A stretch of 64,000 bases of DNA from Fischerella muscicola PCC 7414. GTDB lineage: Bacteria > Cyanobacteriota > Cyanobacteriia > Cyanobacteriales > Nostocaceae. Positions 49,142-57,737 of this stretch are shown here, in pieces. The stretch spans positions 1-64,000 of the forward strand of contig NZ_AJLK01000125.1 in assembly GCF_000317205.1 (NCBI RefSeq), written 5' to 3'. Within the stretch, counting starts at the first letter, position 1. Every line of letters begins with the position of its first letter. The notes beneath the pieces are model-generated. The model was not told the origin of the DNA, made no database searches, and was given only the letters and a program-made list of their open reading frames with translations. Made by a program: the position numbers and the translations under genes.

Positions 49142-50443
49142 ATGTTAAGTATCTCTATAAATAAACACTTACCGCGATCGCCTTACTTAGTTACTTCTTT
49201 ACCAGGGCCGCGTGCGAGAGAAATTATCGAACGCGATCGCGCTGTGACTTCTCCTTCCTATACCCGTGACTATCCCTTAGTTGTGAGTCGTGGTGAAGGT
49301 TGTATGGTCGAAGATGTAGATGGCAATGTCTTTTTAGACATGACGGCGGGAATTGCTGTCACTGCCACAGGACACGCGCATCCAGACGTTGTGCAAGCTA
49401 TCCAAGCACAAGCCAGTAAGTTACTACACATGTCTGGTACGGATTTTTACTACAAGCCAATGGTAGAACTGGCGGAGAAGTTAGCCGCAGGCGTAAAATT
49501 TCCTGGTGGTGCGAGAGTATTTTTTACTAACTCTGGTGCGGAATCCAATGAGGGTGCCATCAAACTGGCTAGATACTACACCAAACGTTCCCTAATTATC
49601 GCCTTTTTAGGAGCATTTCACGGACGCACCTATGGAGCAATGTCTCTGACTGGTTCCAAAGCTGTACAGAGATCAGGTTTTGGCCCTCTTGTTCCAGGAG
49701 TGACGCATATTCCTTATGGGACTCACGCCAGTTTAGATTACCTAGAAAAACAGCTATTTCCTGCCATGCTACCACCCCATGAAGTAGCAGCAATTGTCGT
49801 TGAACCAATTCAAGGCGAGGGTGGTTATGTTGTACCAGAGGATGGATTTTTACAACGGATTCGGGAGATATGCGATCGCTACGGCATTCTGATGGTAGTG
49901 GATGAAGTGCAATCGGGAATGGGGCGTACGGGTCGATTGTTTGCAATTGAACATTGGGACGTCACACCCGATATTATTACTACCGCCAAGGGTATCGCCA
50001 GTGGTTTACCTCTAGGTGCAATTCTTGCCCGATCAGAAATCATGACTTGGCCGCCTGGTTCTCATGCTACCACTTTTGGTGGCAACCCTGTTGCTTGTGC
50101 TGCTGGGCTTGCTACTTTAGAACTTTTGGTAGGCGGTTTGATAAGAAATGCTACCGAAATGGGAGAGTTATTACAAGCTGGCTTAGTGAAGTTACATCAA
50201 CAGTTTCCCAGAGTTTCCCTACCTCGTGGTAAAGGTTTGATGGTAGCGGTGGATTTATTGGATGATGAGGGGAATTTGGATCGGGAGTTACGCGATCGCA
50301 TTTTACAAGCAGCTTTTTTGCGAGGTTTATTATTGCTTGGTTGCGGAAAAGCAGCAATTCGCTTTTGTCCACCCTTGGTTATTGATAGTGATCAGGTTGA
50401 AACTGCTTTGGAAATTTTCGCTAGTGTATTAGCAGAGGTTTAA
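49142..50443 (+). CDS. Class III aminotransferase (acetylornithine/GABA type)
   Basis: A 433-residue PLP enzyme. ARVFFTNSGAESNEGAIKLAR, GAFHGRTYGAMSLTGSK, EPIQGEGGY, DEVQSGMGRTGRLFA and the PLP lysine in TTAKGIASGLP are the class III (subgroup II) blocks. It belongs to the acetylornithine aminotransferase family but the long N-terminal PRAREIIERDRAVTSPSYTRDYP is closer to 4-aminobutyrate, 5-aminovalerate or lysine-epsilon type enzymes. The gene 145 bp downstream encodes a DUF1338 protein, pointing to a lysine or 2-aminoadipate route (see findings). True substrate not decidable. Confidence 0.85.
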   Translation: MLSISINKHLPRSPYLVTSLPGPRAREIIERDRAVTSPSYTRDYPLVVSRGEGCMVEDVDGNVFLDMTAGIAVTATGHAHPDVVQAIQAQASKLLHMSGTDFYYKPMVELAEKLAAGVKFPGGARVFFTNSGAESNEGAIKLARYYTKRSLIIAFLGAFHGRTYGAMSLTGSKAVQRSGFGPLVPGVTHIPYGTHASLDYLEKQLFPAMLPPHEVAAIVVEPIQGEGGYVVPEDGFLQRIREICDRYGILMVVDEVQSGMGRTGRLFAIEHWDVTPDIITTAKGIASGLPLGAILARSEIMTWPPGSHATTFGGNPVACAAGLATLELLVGGLIRNATEMGELLQAGLVKLHQQFPRVSLPRGKGLMVAVDLLDDEGNLDRELRDRILQAAFLRGLLLLGCGKAAIRFCPPLVIDSDQVETALEIFASVLAEV

Positions 50444-50587
50444 TGTTTTAGAAATCGAACACAGATGAACACAGATGCACACCGATAGACACAGATAGAT
50501 CATGCGTTAGTAGTTAGTAGTTAGTAGTTGGTTTTTCTTCCTTGTCCCCCTTGTCTTCCTTGGCTTCCGCACTTCACAAAATCCGAT

Positions 50588-51496
50588 ATGAATCCCGAAA
50601 TTGCTTGTCACCTATGGGAATTACTTTGGCGAGAATATAGCAGTAGGGTAAGTTATGCTCACACCTACGCACAAATGATCACTAAAGCAGGTGGCACTGT
50701 TGCTAATGATCACATCGCTTTCCGGTCTTTACGTATGACTGTGGATAGTCCACAGGGTAAAGTCAATTTGGGAATTGAGTATTTGGGGCAAGTTGCTGAA
50801 GCTTTAGGTTATGAGGTGGCTGGAGAGTATAGTTTTAGTCAAACCCATCTCTATGCTCGTCATTATCGCCATCCACAACAAGAAGAATTTGACTTACCCA
50901 AATTGTTTATTAGCGAGTTGATTGTGGATGAATTGCCAGAAGAAACTATTCAACTCATTCAACAAACGGTAACTGGTGTCAACTTACTGAATCCTTCAGC
51001 AATATTTAAGACTTTTGAGCATAAAACAAAACGTCTTGCCAAGGAACTCCAGAAAATTTTTACTTGCCCTTGGCAACCTCCCCGACGTTCGGTAGTAGAA
51101 CAGGTGAATAAAGTCACTCAATATGGTGCTTGGGTATTATTGCACGGTTACGCTGTGAACCACTTTACAGGCTATGTGAATCGGCAGAATACTCCAGAAT
51201 ATCCAGATATTGATACTACCGCCCGTGGTTTGGAGAATTTAGGCGTACCGATGAAAGCAGAAATTGAAGGGGATGTTGCTTGTGGTTTACGACAAACAGC
51301 AACCCAAGCAGTAACAGAGATAGTAACAGTCTTAGATGAGTTTACTGATACGGAAATTCAGATTCCTTGGACTTACGCCTATTATGAAATTGCCCAACGC
51401 TATATGGTGGAAGAATCAGGTAAACGAGTGTTGTTTGATGCTTTCTTAGGCAGAAATGCCCAACAGTTGTTTGAAATGACTCGAATACAGAATTAG
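50588..51496 (+). CDS. DUF1338 protein, 2-oxoadipate dioxygenase/decarboxylase-type
   Basis: A 302-residue protein starting MNPEIACHLWELLWREYSSRV. I place the start at ATG 50588; an upstream frame opening at 50528 runs through low-complexity spacer. The N-terminal metal-site segment is DHIAFRSL with His42 and Arg46, the same spacing as the His/Arg pair of characterised DUF1338 enzymes (HglS). LLHGYAVNHFTGYV and the C-terminal WTYAYYEIAQRYM supply a second His region and a Glu. HglS converts 2-oxoadipate to D-2-hydroxyglutarate in lysine degradation. The preceding aminotransferase could make 2-oxoadipate. Confidence 0.85.
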   Translation: MNPEIACHLWELLWREYSSRVSYAHTYAQMITKAGGTVANDHIAFRSLRMTVDSPQGKVNLGIEYLGQVAEALGYEVAGEYSFSQTHLYARHYRHPQQEEFDLPKLFISELIVDELPEETIQLIQQTVTGVNLLNPSAIFKTFEHKTKRLAKELQKIFTCPWQPPRRSVVEQVNKVTQYGAWVLLHGYAVNHFTGYVNRQNTPEYPDIDTTARGLENLGVPMKAEIEGDVACGLRQTATQAVTEIVTVLDEFTDTEIQIPWTYAYYEIAQRYMVEESGKRVLFDAFLGRNAQQLFEMTRIQN

Positions 51497-51544
51497 TTTG
51501 TTGTTGGTTGTTTGTTGGTTGTTGTTGGGAAGAATCACCAACAA

Positions 51545-51805
51545 TTAACTATTTTGATCTGGGATTTCATCTTTTGATAATTGATACGACTCCAAAATGC
51601 CACTGCGAATTATCAATTGTGGCCAGATTAATAAGAAAAAACCCATCCATATAACTACAGGAATGGCAATCAGAACTGTTAGCCACACTATCTTGAATAT
51701 TACCCAGCTGCCACTAATCAGCATTGTACCTGTGAGCAGGATAGACCAAGGCTGACACCACCAAGGTTTGAATTTCCAAGGACTTATAGATTTGCGTTCA
51801 GACAT
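51545..51805 (-). CDS. Small cyanobacterial membrane protein
   Basis: An 86-residue protein starting MSERKSISPWKFKPWWCQPWSILLTG, then two membrane helices (about 22-42 and 47-68) and an acidic tail. The KPWWCQPWSI segment recalls a conserved cyanobacterial family (possibly DUF6737; not verified). Probably in the thylakoid or plasma membrane. Function unknown. Convergent with the DUF1338 gene across 48 bp. Confidence 0.75.
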   Translation of the reverse strand: MSERKSISPWKFKPWWCQPWSILLTGTMLISGSWVIFKIVWLTVLIAIPVVIWMGFFLLIWPQLIIRSGILESYQLSKDEIPDQNS

Positions 51806-51918
51806 TGACTTCAGTTCTCAGCTAGGTAAGACTGGGAATTCAGGCGTTGCTGGTAATGGGTAATGGAGAATAGAACTACTAATTACCAATTACCTATTAT
51901 TTGTTACCAATCACTGAT

Positions 51919-52362
51919 TTAATTGGGTTTCCATTTTTCTAGAGATACGTATTCATTCTGGATGATATCTAAAACTTGGATATCACCACTCGGACTTAAG
52001 ACACGAAACCAATAAATTGTGTCAATGTAATCTACATGATTTTCATATACTTGAACTGTGTAGTAAGGTGCTTCTGGAGTTGGAGAACCATCAACCATCG
52101 CTGCAACACGTATTTTTCCCTTTGAGAGTCTTTCGATTTCTCTGGCTTTACGTTGTACTTGTGGTAGTTTCCAAACTAAATTGAGGGCTGTTTTTTCATC
52201 AATGCCTTGGGTTGTTTGAGAAATCTTGATAGTTTGAGGGGGTTTTTGCTTAATCTGAAAATGTTTACTGTGATTCTGAGCAATGGTTGAATTACACGTT
52301 AACCCGATGAGCAAGGAAGCCATAAAAGGATAACATAGCGATCGCTTGATGAAGCTACCCAT
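51919..52362 (-). CDS. Secreted hypothetical protein
   Basis: A 147-residue protein with a signal peptide (MGSFIKRSLCYPFMASLLIGLTCNSTIA, cleavage near AQN) and a polar mature domain; EKTALNLVWKLPQVQRKAREIERLSKGKIRVAAMVDGSPTPEAPYYTVQVYENHVDYIDTIYWFRV. I start at ATG 52362; a GTG two codons upstream is the alternative. No domain recognised, but the last part is like small periplasmic proteins of cyanobacteria. It is 60 bp after murG on the same strand and could be cotranscribed. Confidence 0.7.
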   Translation of the reverse strand: MGSFIKRSLCYPFMASLLIGLTCNSTIAQNHSKHFQIKQKPPQTIKISQTTQGIDEKTALNLVWKLPQVQRKAREIERLSKGKIRVAAMVDGSPTPEAPYYTVQVYENHVDYIDTIYWFRVLSPSGDIQVLDIIQNEYVSLEKWKPN

Positions 52363-52422
52363 AAGCACAGTTAGTTGCTGTTGTTAAAAGTTGGTTTTAA
52401 TTCGTAACATTTCCATTTTCCT

Positions 52423-53496
52423 CTATTTTTCTACTATTTCCCGCACTAACTGCGCTAATTTCTCTGCACTATCAGCAGGTGCAATAGTTTTGGCTTTTTC
52501 TCCCATTACTTTTAACTCTTGTGGAGACTGTAATAATCGCAAAACTTCTGTTTGCAATTTCTCAACTGTCAATTCTCTTTGTTGAAACATCAACGCTGCA
52601 CCCACTGAAGTAAATACTTGGGCGTTATAGGTTTGATGGTCTTCCGCTGCAAACGGATAAGGAATTAAAATTGCAGGTGTACCGCACACTGCTAATTCTG
52701 TTAAACTACCTGCACCAGAACGACTGATGGCTAAATTTGCCCGTTGCAGTAACGCCGCCATGTTGTTATAAAAGGGCAGAGATATATACTGCGGATGTTT
52801 TAAACTTTCTGCTTCTGGATCTTTATCTCCTGTCAAATGCACAACCCAAGCACCAACATCAAACCAAGCTGTTGCACACTCACGCACCAACTTGTTAATG
52901 GCGACTGCGCCTTGACTACCACCAAAGACGACGATTACTGGTACATTCTCCGGAATACTTAAATCTAGTGATGAGGCGACACCTGGTTCTAAAAATTCCG
53001 AACGTACTGGAGTACTAGTATAAATTGTCTTGGCGCGGGGTAAATACTTAGCAGCAACTGCAAATCCTAATGCTACTGCATTGCACCAAGGCCCGAAAAA
53101 GCGAGTGACTTTTCCTGGTAAAGCATTTGCTTCGTGGAGAATCACGGGTATACCTAGCGATCGCGCCGCAATTACCGCCGGGCCAGCAATATATCCTCCT
53201 GTGGTAAATACTCCCTGAAATTGACCATTTTGTAAAATTTTCCGCACTTTAAGAACAGAACCGACCAGTTTACCTACTGTCAGTAGCGATGATATGCCAA
53301 AACCTTTTTGAAATCCTTCAACAGAAATAGTATTCAATCTATACTGTTGGGGGACAAGCTGAGTTTCTAGTCGGTTGGGTACACCTAACCATTCGATTTG
53401 ATAATCTGGCAATTCTTGCGCCAATGCGATCGCTGGAAATAAGTGTCCGCCAGTCCCACTTGCTGCTATCAATAATTTTATTGGTGCGTCTACCAT
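52423..53496 (-). CDS. murG: N-acetylglucosaminyl transferase MurG
   Basis: Adds GlcNAc to lipid I to make lipid II, the last cytoplasmic step of peptidoglycan precursor synthesis. 357 residues. The N-terminal glycine loop LIAASGTGGHLFPAIALAQEL (G13-GHLFPA), IPVILHEANALPGKVTRFFG, VVFGGSQGAVAINKLV and AISRSGAGSLTELAVCGTPAILIPYPFAAEDHQTYNA are complete. Located on the inner face of the membrane. Not clustered with other mur/fts genes here, as in many cyanobacteria. Confidence 0.96.
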   Translation of the reverse strand: MVDAPIKLLIAASGTGGHLFPAIALAQELPDYQIEWLGVPNRLETQLVPQQYRLNTISVEGFQKGFGISSLLTVGKLVGSVLKVRKILQNGQFQGVFTTGGYIAGPAVIAARSLGIPVILHEANALPGKVTRFFGPWCNAVALGFAVAAKYLPRAKTIYTSTPVRSEFLEPGVASSLDLSIPENVPVIVVFGGSQGAVAINKLVRECATAWFDVGAWVVHLTGDKDPEAESLKHPQYISLPFYNNMAALLQRANLAISRSGAGSLTELAVCGTPAILIPYPFAAEDHQTYNAQVFTSVGAALMFQQRELTVEKLQTEVLRLLQSPQELKVMGEKAKTIAPADSAEKLAQLVREIVEK

Positions 53497-53655
53497 CTAC
53501 CCACTACCATGTCAACGCTTAGTTTCACTAAGATAAAACAATTTCCCCGACTTGTTGTAAACTGTTTCGGAAATTAATCTGCAACAGCTTTACATTAATG
53601 GGTTTGATTTTAAGATGGAAATTTCTTTTGTAGTCAAACTACCAACTAAATACCA

Positions 53656-54468
53656 ATGCGTAGACTGATTCTCCTACTATCTAAACGCCAATCACGCTTT
53701 GCATCCAGCCGTTGGCTGCTTTTGCTACTACTCACTCTCGGTTTTACTGCTGGTTGGAAATGCGCCCAAGCTAGTACGCCAACAAACGCACCCCCTGAAC
53801 TCAAGAACCTCTTGACCCAAATTGATACAGCTGCAAATCAGCGTAATGTCAAAGCGGTAATGCAATTCTACAGCCCCAATTTCAAGCATGGGGATGGTTT
53901 AAACTATCAAAGCATGGAACAAGCTTTGAATGCGCTTTGGAAACAATATCCCCAGCTTAAATACAGTACACAATTGCAGTCGTGGAAACCTCAAGGTAAT
54001 GTCATTATTGCCGACACAGTGACAAAAATAACTGGCTTACCTTCCCCGAACAATAATAATATGGCTCTATCAGCCACAATTACCTCGCGACAGCAAGTGT
54101 CTGGGGGAAAAATCCTTCGCCAAGACATTTTGTCCGAACGTACTCAGGTTACTTCTGGTAGTAAACCACCCCAAATTGATTTTAAATTGCCACAACAGGT
54201 GTCAATCGGTCAGCAATATAATTTTGATGCGATCGTCCAAGAACCTCTGGGCGAAGATTATATTTTGGGAACAGCTTTAGAAGAACCAATCCAACCAAAC
54301 AAATATCTCAGTCCTACACCTGTAGATTTAGAATTACTTTCATCTGGTGGACTTTTCAAAATTGGTAAAGCACCCATGACTCCTGGTAGTCAATGGGTAT
54401 CGGCGGTGATTATGCGCGGAGATGGTATGACAATGATCACTCAACGAATGCAAGTGGTGAAAAAATAA
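53656..54468 (+). CDS. Secreted NTF2-like protein
   Basis: A 270-residue exported protein. A hydrophobic signal of about 15 residues at 20-37 (WLLLLLLTLGFTAGW), cleavage near SPTNA. Residues about 50-145 are NTF2-like (LLTQIDTAANQRNVKAVMQFYSPNFKHGDGLNYQSMEQAL). The C-terminal 115 residues (KPPQIDFKLPQQVSIGQQYNFDAIVQEPLGEDYILG) are a second, beta-rich part. Function unknown; common in cyanobacteria. Followed by simple TGACAATTGAC repeats and an SDR gene. Confidence 0.8.
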   Translation: MRRLILLLSKRQSRFASSRWLLLLLLTLGFTAGWKCAQASTPTNAPPELKNLLTQIDTAANQRNVKAVMQFYSPNFKHGDGLNYQSMEQALNALWKQYPQLKYSTQLQSWKPQGNVIIADTVTKITGLPSPNNNNMALSATITSRQQVSGGKILRQDILSERTQVTSGSKPPQIDFKLPQQVSIGQQYNFDAIVQEPLGEDYILGTALEEPIQPNKYLSPTPVDLELLSSGGLFKIGKAPMTPGSQWVSAVIMRGDGMTMITQRMQVVKK

Positions 54469-54561
54469 CTTGTCAATTGTCAATTGTCCAAAGTTTTTAC
54501 AAATGACAATTGACGATTGACCCTTGACACTTGAGTATTGACCCTTGACCCTTGACCAAAA

Positions 54562-55344
54562 ATGCTTTCTCTCCAAAATCAAATTGTTCTGATTACCGGT
54601 GCAAGTAGTGGTATTGGTGCTGCTTGTGCGACAGTATTCGCTAGTGCTGGGGCAAAATTGATTTTAGCGGCGCGACGTCAGGAACGTTTGCAACAGTTGG
54701 CAAATAGTCTTGTCGAAAAGTACCACAGCACACCCGAACAAATACATTTATTACAGTTAGATGTACGCGATCGCTTTGCTGTGGAATCTGCTATATCTAG
54801 TCTTCCCCCCGCTTGGTCCGAAATTGACATTCTCATCAACAATGCCGGTTTAAGTCGTGGTTTAGATAAACTGCATCAGGGGGAATTCACGGACTGGGAA
54901 GAAATGATTGATACTAATATCAAGGGTTTACTCTACCTCACCCGCTATGTTGTACCTGGGATGGTAAGTCGCGATCGCGGTCATGTGATCAATATTGGTT
55001 CGATCGCTGGCTATCAAACTTATCCCGGTGGTAACGTTTACTGTGGTACAAAAGCCGCAGTGAGAGCGATTTCTGAAGGTTTAAAACAAGATTTGCTGGG
55101 AACTTCTGTGAAAGTCAGTTCTGTTGACCCTGGTATGGTAGAAACAGAATTTAGCGAAGTGCGCTTTCATGGTAATACAGAACGTGCCAACCAAGTTTAC
55201 CAAGGAGTAACTCCCCTCACCGCCGCAGATGTCGCTGATGTAGTATTTTTCTGTGCCACCCGACCATCCCATGTCAATATTAATCAAGTAATTTTGATGC
55301 CTGTCGACCAAGCTAGCACGACACTCGTAAATCGTCGTAGATAA
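54562..55344 (+). CDS. Short-chain dehydrogenase/reductase (YdfG-like)
   Basis: A 260-residue classical SDR: TGASSGIGAA (residues 12-21), NNAGLSRG, the catalytic Ser in NIGSIAG and YCGTK as YxxxK. The Arg-Arg after beta-2 (AARRQERL) suggests NADPH. Similarity to YdfG/serine 3-dehydrogenase-like or 3-hydroxy acid dehydrogenases is likely (DWEEMIDTNIKGLLY, VSSVDPGMVETEFS). Substrate uncertain. Direct repeats in the 54469-54561 spacer. Confidence 0.9.
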   Translation: MLSLQNQIVLITGASSGIGAACATVFASAGAKLILAARRQERLQQLANSLVEKYHSTPEQIHLLQLDVRDRFAVESAISSLPPAWSEIDILINNAGLSRGLDKLHQGEFTDWEEMIDTNIKGLLYLTRYVVPGMVSRDRGHVINIGSIAGYQTYPGGNVYCGTKAAVRAISEGLKQDLLGTSVKVSSVDPGMVETEFSEVRFHGNTERANQVYQGVTPLTAADVADVVFFCATRPSHVNINQVILMPVDQASTTLVNRRR

Positions 55345-55418
55345 TTAAAAGGGAACAGGGATCGGGGATCGGGACTCCCTTGTGCCTTCTCAATTAAGAT
55401 AATTGGGTCATTATACTC

Positions 55419-56075
55419 ATGGAAAATACCGCCAACGCCCAAAAAACAGGTTTGACAGCACTGACGGCGATTAACATAGCCAAAGTTTTAACTATTGTCT
55501 TGTTATTGATTTTTAGTTTTGTTTTTGGTATCCAAGACTTACGACAAGTAATATATCTGTGTCTGCATGTCAGCTACTGTCTCTGGTGGTTGCTGGAACA
55601 GTGGCTTTTCCCCCAACGGCGACAGATATTTAGTGAACCTGTAGGAATTGGTGGCTTTATCTTGTCCCTCTTATTTGTCGGTGCTTTTTATTCATTACCA
55701 GGATACCTAGCATTTACTAATCCTGTTCCCTTATCAGCGATCGCTACTGCTGTAGCATTACCTTTATACATCTTTGGCACTCTCATCAACGCCACCGCCG
55801 ATATCCAAAAACTGACAGCCAAGCAATACGGTGCAGAATTAGTTCGTGATCATATTTGGCGCTTTTCCCGCAACATCAATTACTTTGGTGATTTGTTGCG
55901 GTATCTGAGTTTTGCAGTTGTAGCTGGTTCTGTTTGGGCTTATTTAGTTCCAGCAGTAATATTAATTATTTATTTGCAACGTATTTATCAAAAAGAACAG
56001 TCTATGTCTGCCAAGTATCAGAACTATGCTGATTATCAGAAATCTAGTAGTCGTTTAATTCCTTTTGTTTGGTAG
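55419..56075 (+). CDS. Isoprenylcysteine methyltransferase-like membrane protein
   Basis: A 218-residue polytopic protein with about six helices. The C-terminal part (LTAKQYGAELVRDHIWRFSRNINYFGDLLRYLSFAVV) is similar to DUF1295 / steroid 5-alpha-reductase C-terminal and ICMT-like proteins, which methylate or reduce lipids or prenyl chains with SAM or NADPH. The helix pattern and the R-x-x-NYxGD motif support the family. Substrate not predicted. Followed by a hairpin at 56130. Confidence 0.75.
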   Translation: MENTANAQKTGLTALTAINIAKVLTIVLLLIFSFVFGIQDLRQVIYLCLHVSYCLWWLLEQWLFPQRRQIFSEPVGIGGFILSLLFVGAFYSLPGYLAFTNPVPLSAIATAVALPLYIFGTLINATADIQKLTAKQYGAELVRDHIWRFSRNINYFGDLLRYLSFAVVAGSVWAYLVPAVILIIYLQRIYQKEQSMSAKYQNYADYQKSSSRLIPFVW

Positions 56076-56129
56076 TTAAAGACACACTTCCATCAAGTTA
56101 TAGCAATCCTAAATCATTTGTGAACCAAA

Positions 56130-56162
56130 AGATCCCCGACTTCTTAAAGAATTTGGGGATCT
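56130..56162. repeat. Palindromic hairpin AGATCCCC / GGGGATCT
   Basis: A perfect 8-bp stem around a 17-nt loop that itself contains TTCTT/AAGAA. It lies 55 bp after the ICMT-like gene. Followed by GAGTCTTTCAATTTTT, weak as a T-tract; it may serve as a terminator. The rest of the 56076-56692 spacer is AT-rich without genes. Confidence 0.65.
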
Positions 56163-56692
56163 GAGTCTTTCAATTTTTACACATCAGATAGGACTGCTAT
56201 TGCATAAGAAATTATTTATTTTTCTGCTATAGCTATAAGCTAATTAAATTTATATATATTAACAAAAATCTTAATAAGATATGATAATGTTCTTCTAATA
56301 AGAATTGAATTCTATTAACAGAGAAGCCAATGATAAATCTAACGAAGAACTTTTTTGCCTTTTTAAAGATAGTTAGTAGTTAGTTTTTCGCAGGTATGTC
56401 ATCAAATTATAACATGAATTTTGCCAAACTAAATTTACAAAATTAACGATTTTTTTCATACGGGTTAGGATGTGCCATTGGAAAATCATTTCATTTCCAA
56501 TTAAGAGTTTTGTTATCGAAGCTGCAAGCTGCGATCGCTAATTAATTAAATTAGCATCCCGAGGTCAAAAACTTCTAGAAAGAGCAGTAAACTCAATTTC
56601 TAATTCCGAATTCTTGAATTTCGGAACCTGCCAAAATAGCTTGGCAAATCTATAAGGCAGTGATTGACTCTCTGTGCTTGAATCCACTGATT

Positions 56693-57733
56693 ATGATACG
56701 CATATTTACAACGACATTAGCCACTTTAGTGCTATTAAGTGCTGAGGTATCGCTTGCTTGGTCAAAAATTGCATCTAATGCAACCATTGCCCTAAATTCT
56801 GTCACTCACATAGATGCAAAACTGACTCAGGCAGTGGGACAAAATATCACCTGTGAAGGACAATTAAATATTGCAGATATTAGCTGGCAACAAGGACAAC
56901 CCCGGATAACTTTTGAGAGTAAACCTCCAGGCAAAGGACACTTACATAATGCACCAGCTACCCGGGTAAGTAATAAAGATGGCAGTATTGCTTACATCTC
57001 AGGAGGAGAAACTACAACAACAGTAACGTTTTTTTCTGACGGCAAATGTTCTCTACTTGTCAAAAGCATAGCTGGAAGCGTGACAGTGGAGGAAAAAGGA
57101 CAAAAAGTCACCACTGGGCAAAGTGACATCACCTGTGATGGACAGCGCCATATTGCATACATAAAATGGCAGCAAGGGCAACCCTACATGACTTTCGAGA
57201 GTCAACCTCCAAGCACAAGACACCTGCATAATTCCCCAACTACGCGGGTAAGCAATATTGATGGTAGTGTCTCATATCGATCAGAGGGTGAAACTGTAAC
57301 TAGTGTGAGATTTTTTTCTGATGGCAGATGCACTTTAAAGCTGGTGAATTCTCGTGGTGGTGTGATTCAGGAGACAGGACAAATTCTTGCCACAACTCAG
57401 CCAAATAATTCTGAAGCAAACGAAGAAACCTTGCTGGCATTTCAAACCAATACTCAAACCGTCAGAGTCTTCCGTCGTAATGGACAACTGTTAATGAATC
57501 TCTACAATAAACAGACTCCTAGTTTGAGTGTTTATAATATTCCCACACAGATAGCTCCCAAAAGAGGTTCTGATGATAATTGGACAAGCTATTTAGGTAA
57601 AGGAAATTTCGATTATTACGCCCGATTTAATCCTAATGGTGCTACAGAAATCGAACTTCGCACTCAAGAAACTGTTGTGCAGCGAGAAGCTGGTTATAGT
57701 GCTACTGGTGTTGCCTATAGTTCCACTCAATGA
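56693..57733 (+). CDS. Secreted protein with two tandem 85-residue repeats
   Basis: A 346-residue protein. Start taken at ATG 56693, where the signal peptide begins (MIRIFTTTLATLVLLSAEVSLAW); an earlier frame opens at 56660. Two similar modules follow: ITCEGQLNIADISWQQGQPRITFESKPP and ITCDGQRHIAYIKWQQGQPYMTFESQPP, each then TRVSN-DGS-Y-GE-T-FFSDGKC, with one Cys pair per module. A third, more distant module is in the C-terminal third (TVRVFRRNGQLLMNLYN). Probably a periplasmic or surface beta-sandwich protein; no function known. Confidence 0.8.
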   Translation: MIRIFTTTLATLVLLSAEVSLAWSKIASNATIALNSVTHIDAKLTQAVGQNITCEGQLNIADISWQQGQPRITFESKPPGKGHLHNAPATRVSNKDGSIAYISGGETTTTVTFFSDGKCSLLVKSIAGSVTVEEKGQKVTTGQSDITCDGQRHIAYIKWQQGQPYMTFESQPPSTRHLHNSPTTRVSNIDGSVSYRSEGETVTSVRFFSDGRCTLKLVNSRGGVIQETGQILATTQPNNSEANEETLLAFQTNTQTVRVFRRNGQLLMNLYNKQTPSLSVYNIPTQIAPKRGSDDNWTSYLGKGNFDYYARFNPNGATEIELRTQETVVQREAGYSATGVAYSSTQ

Positions 57734-57737
57734 TCAG

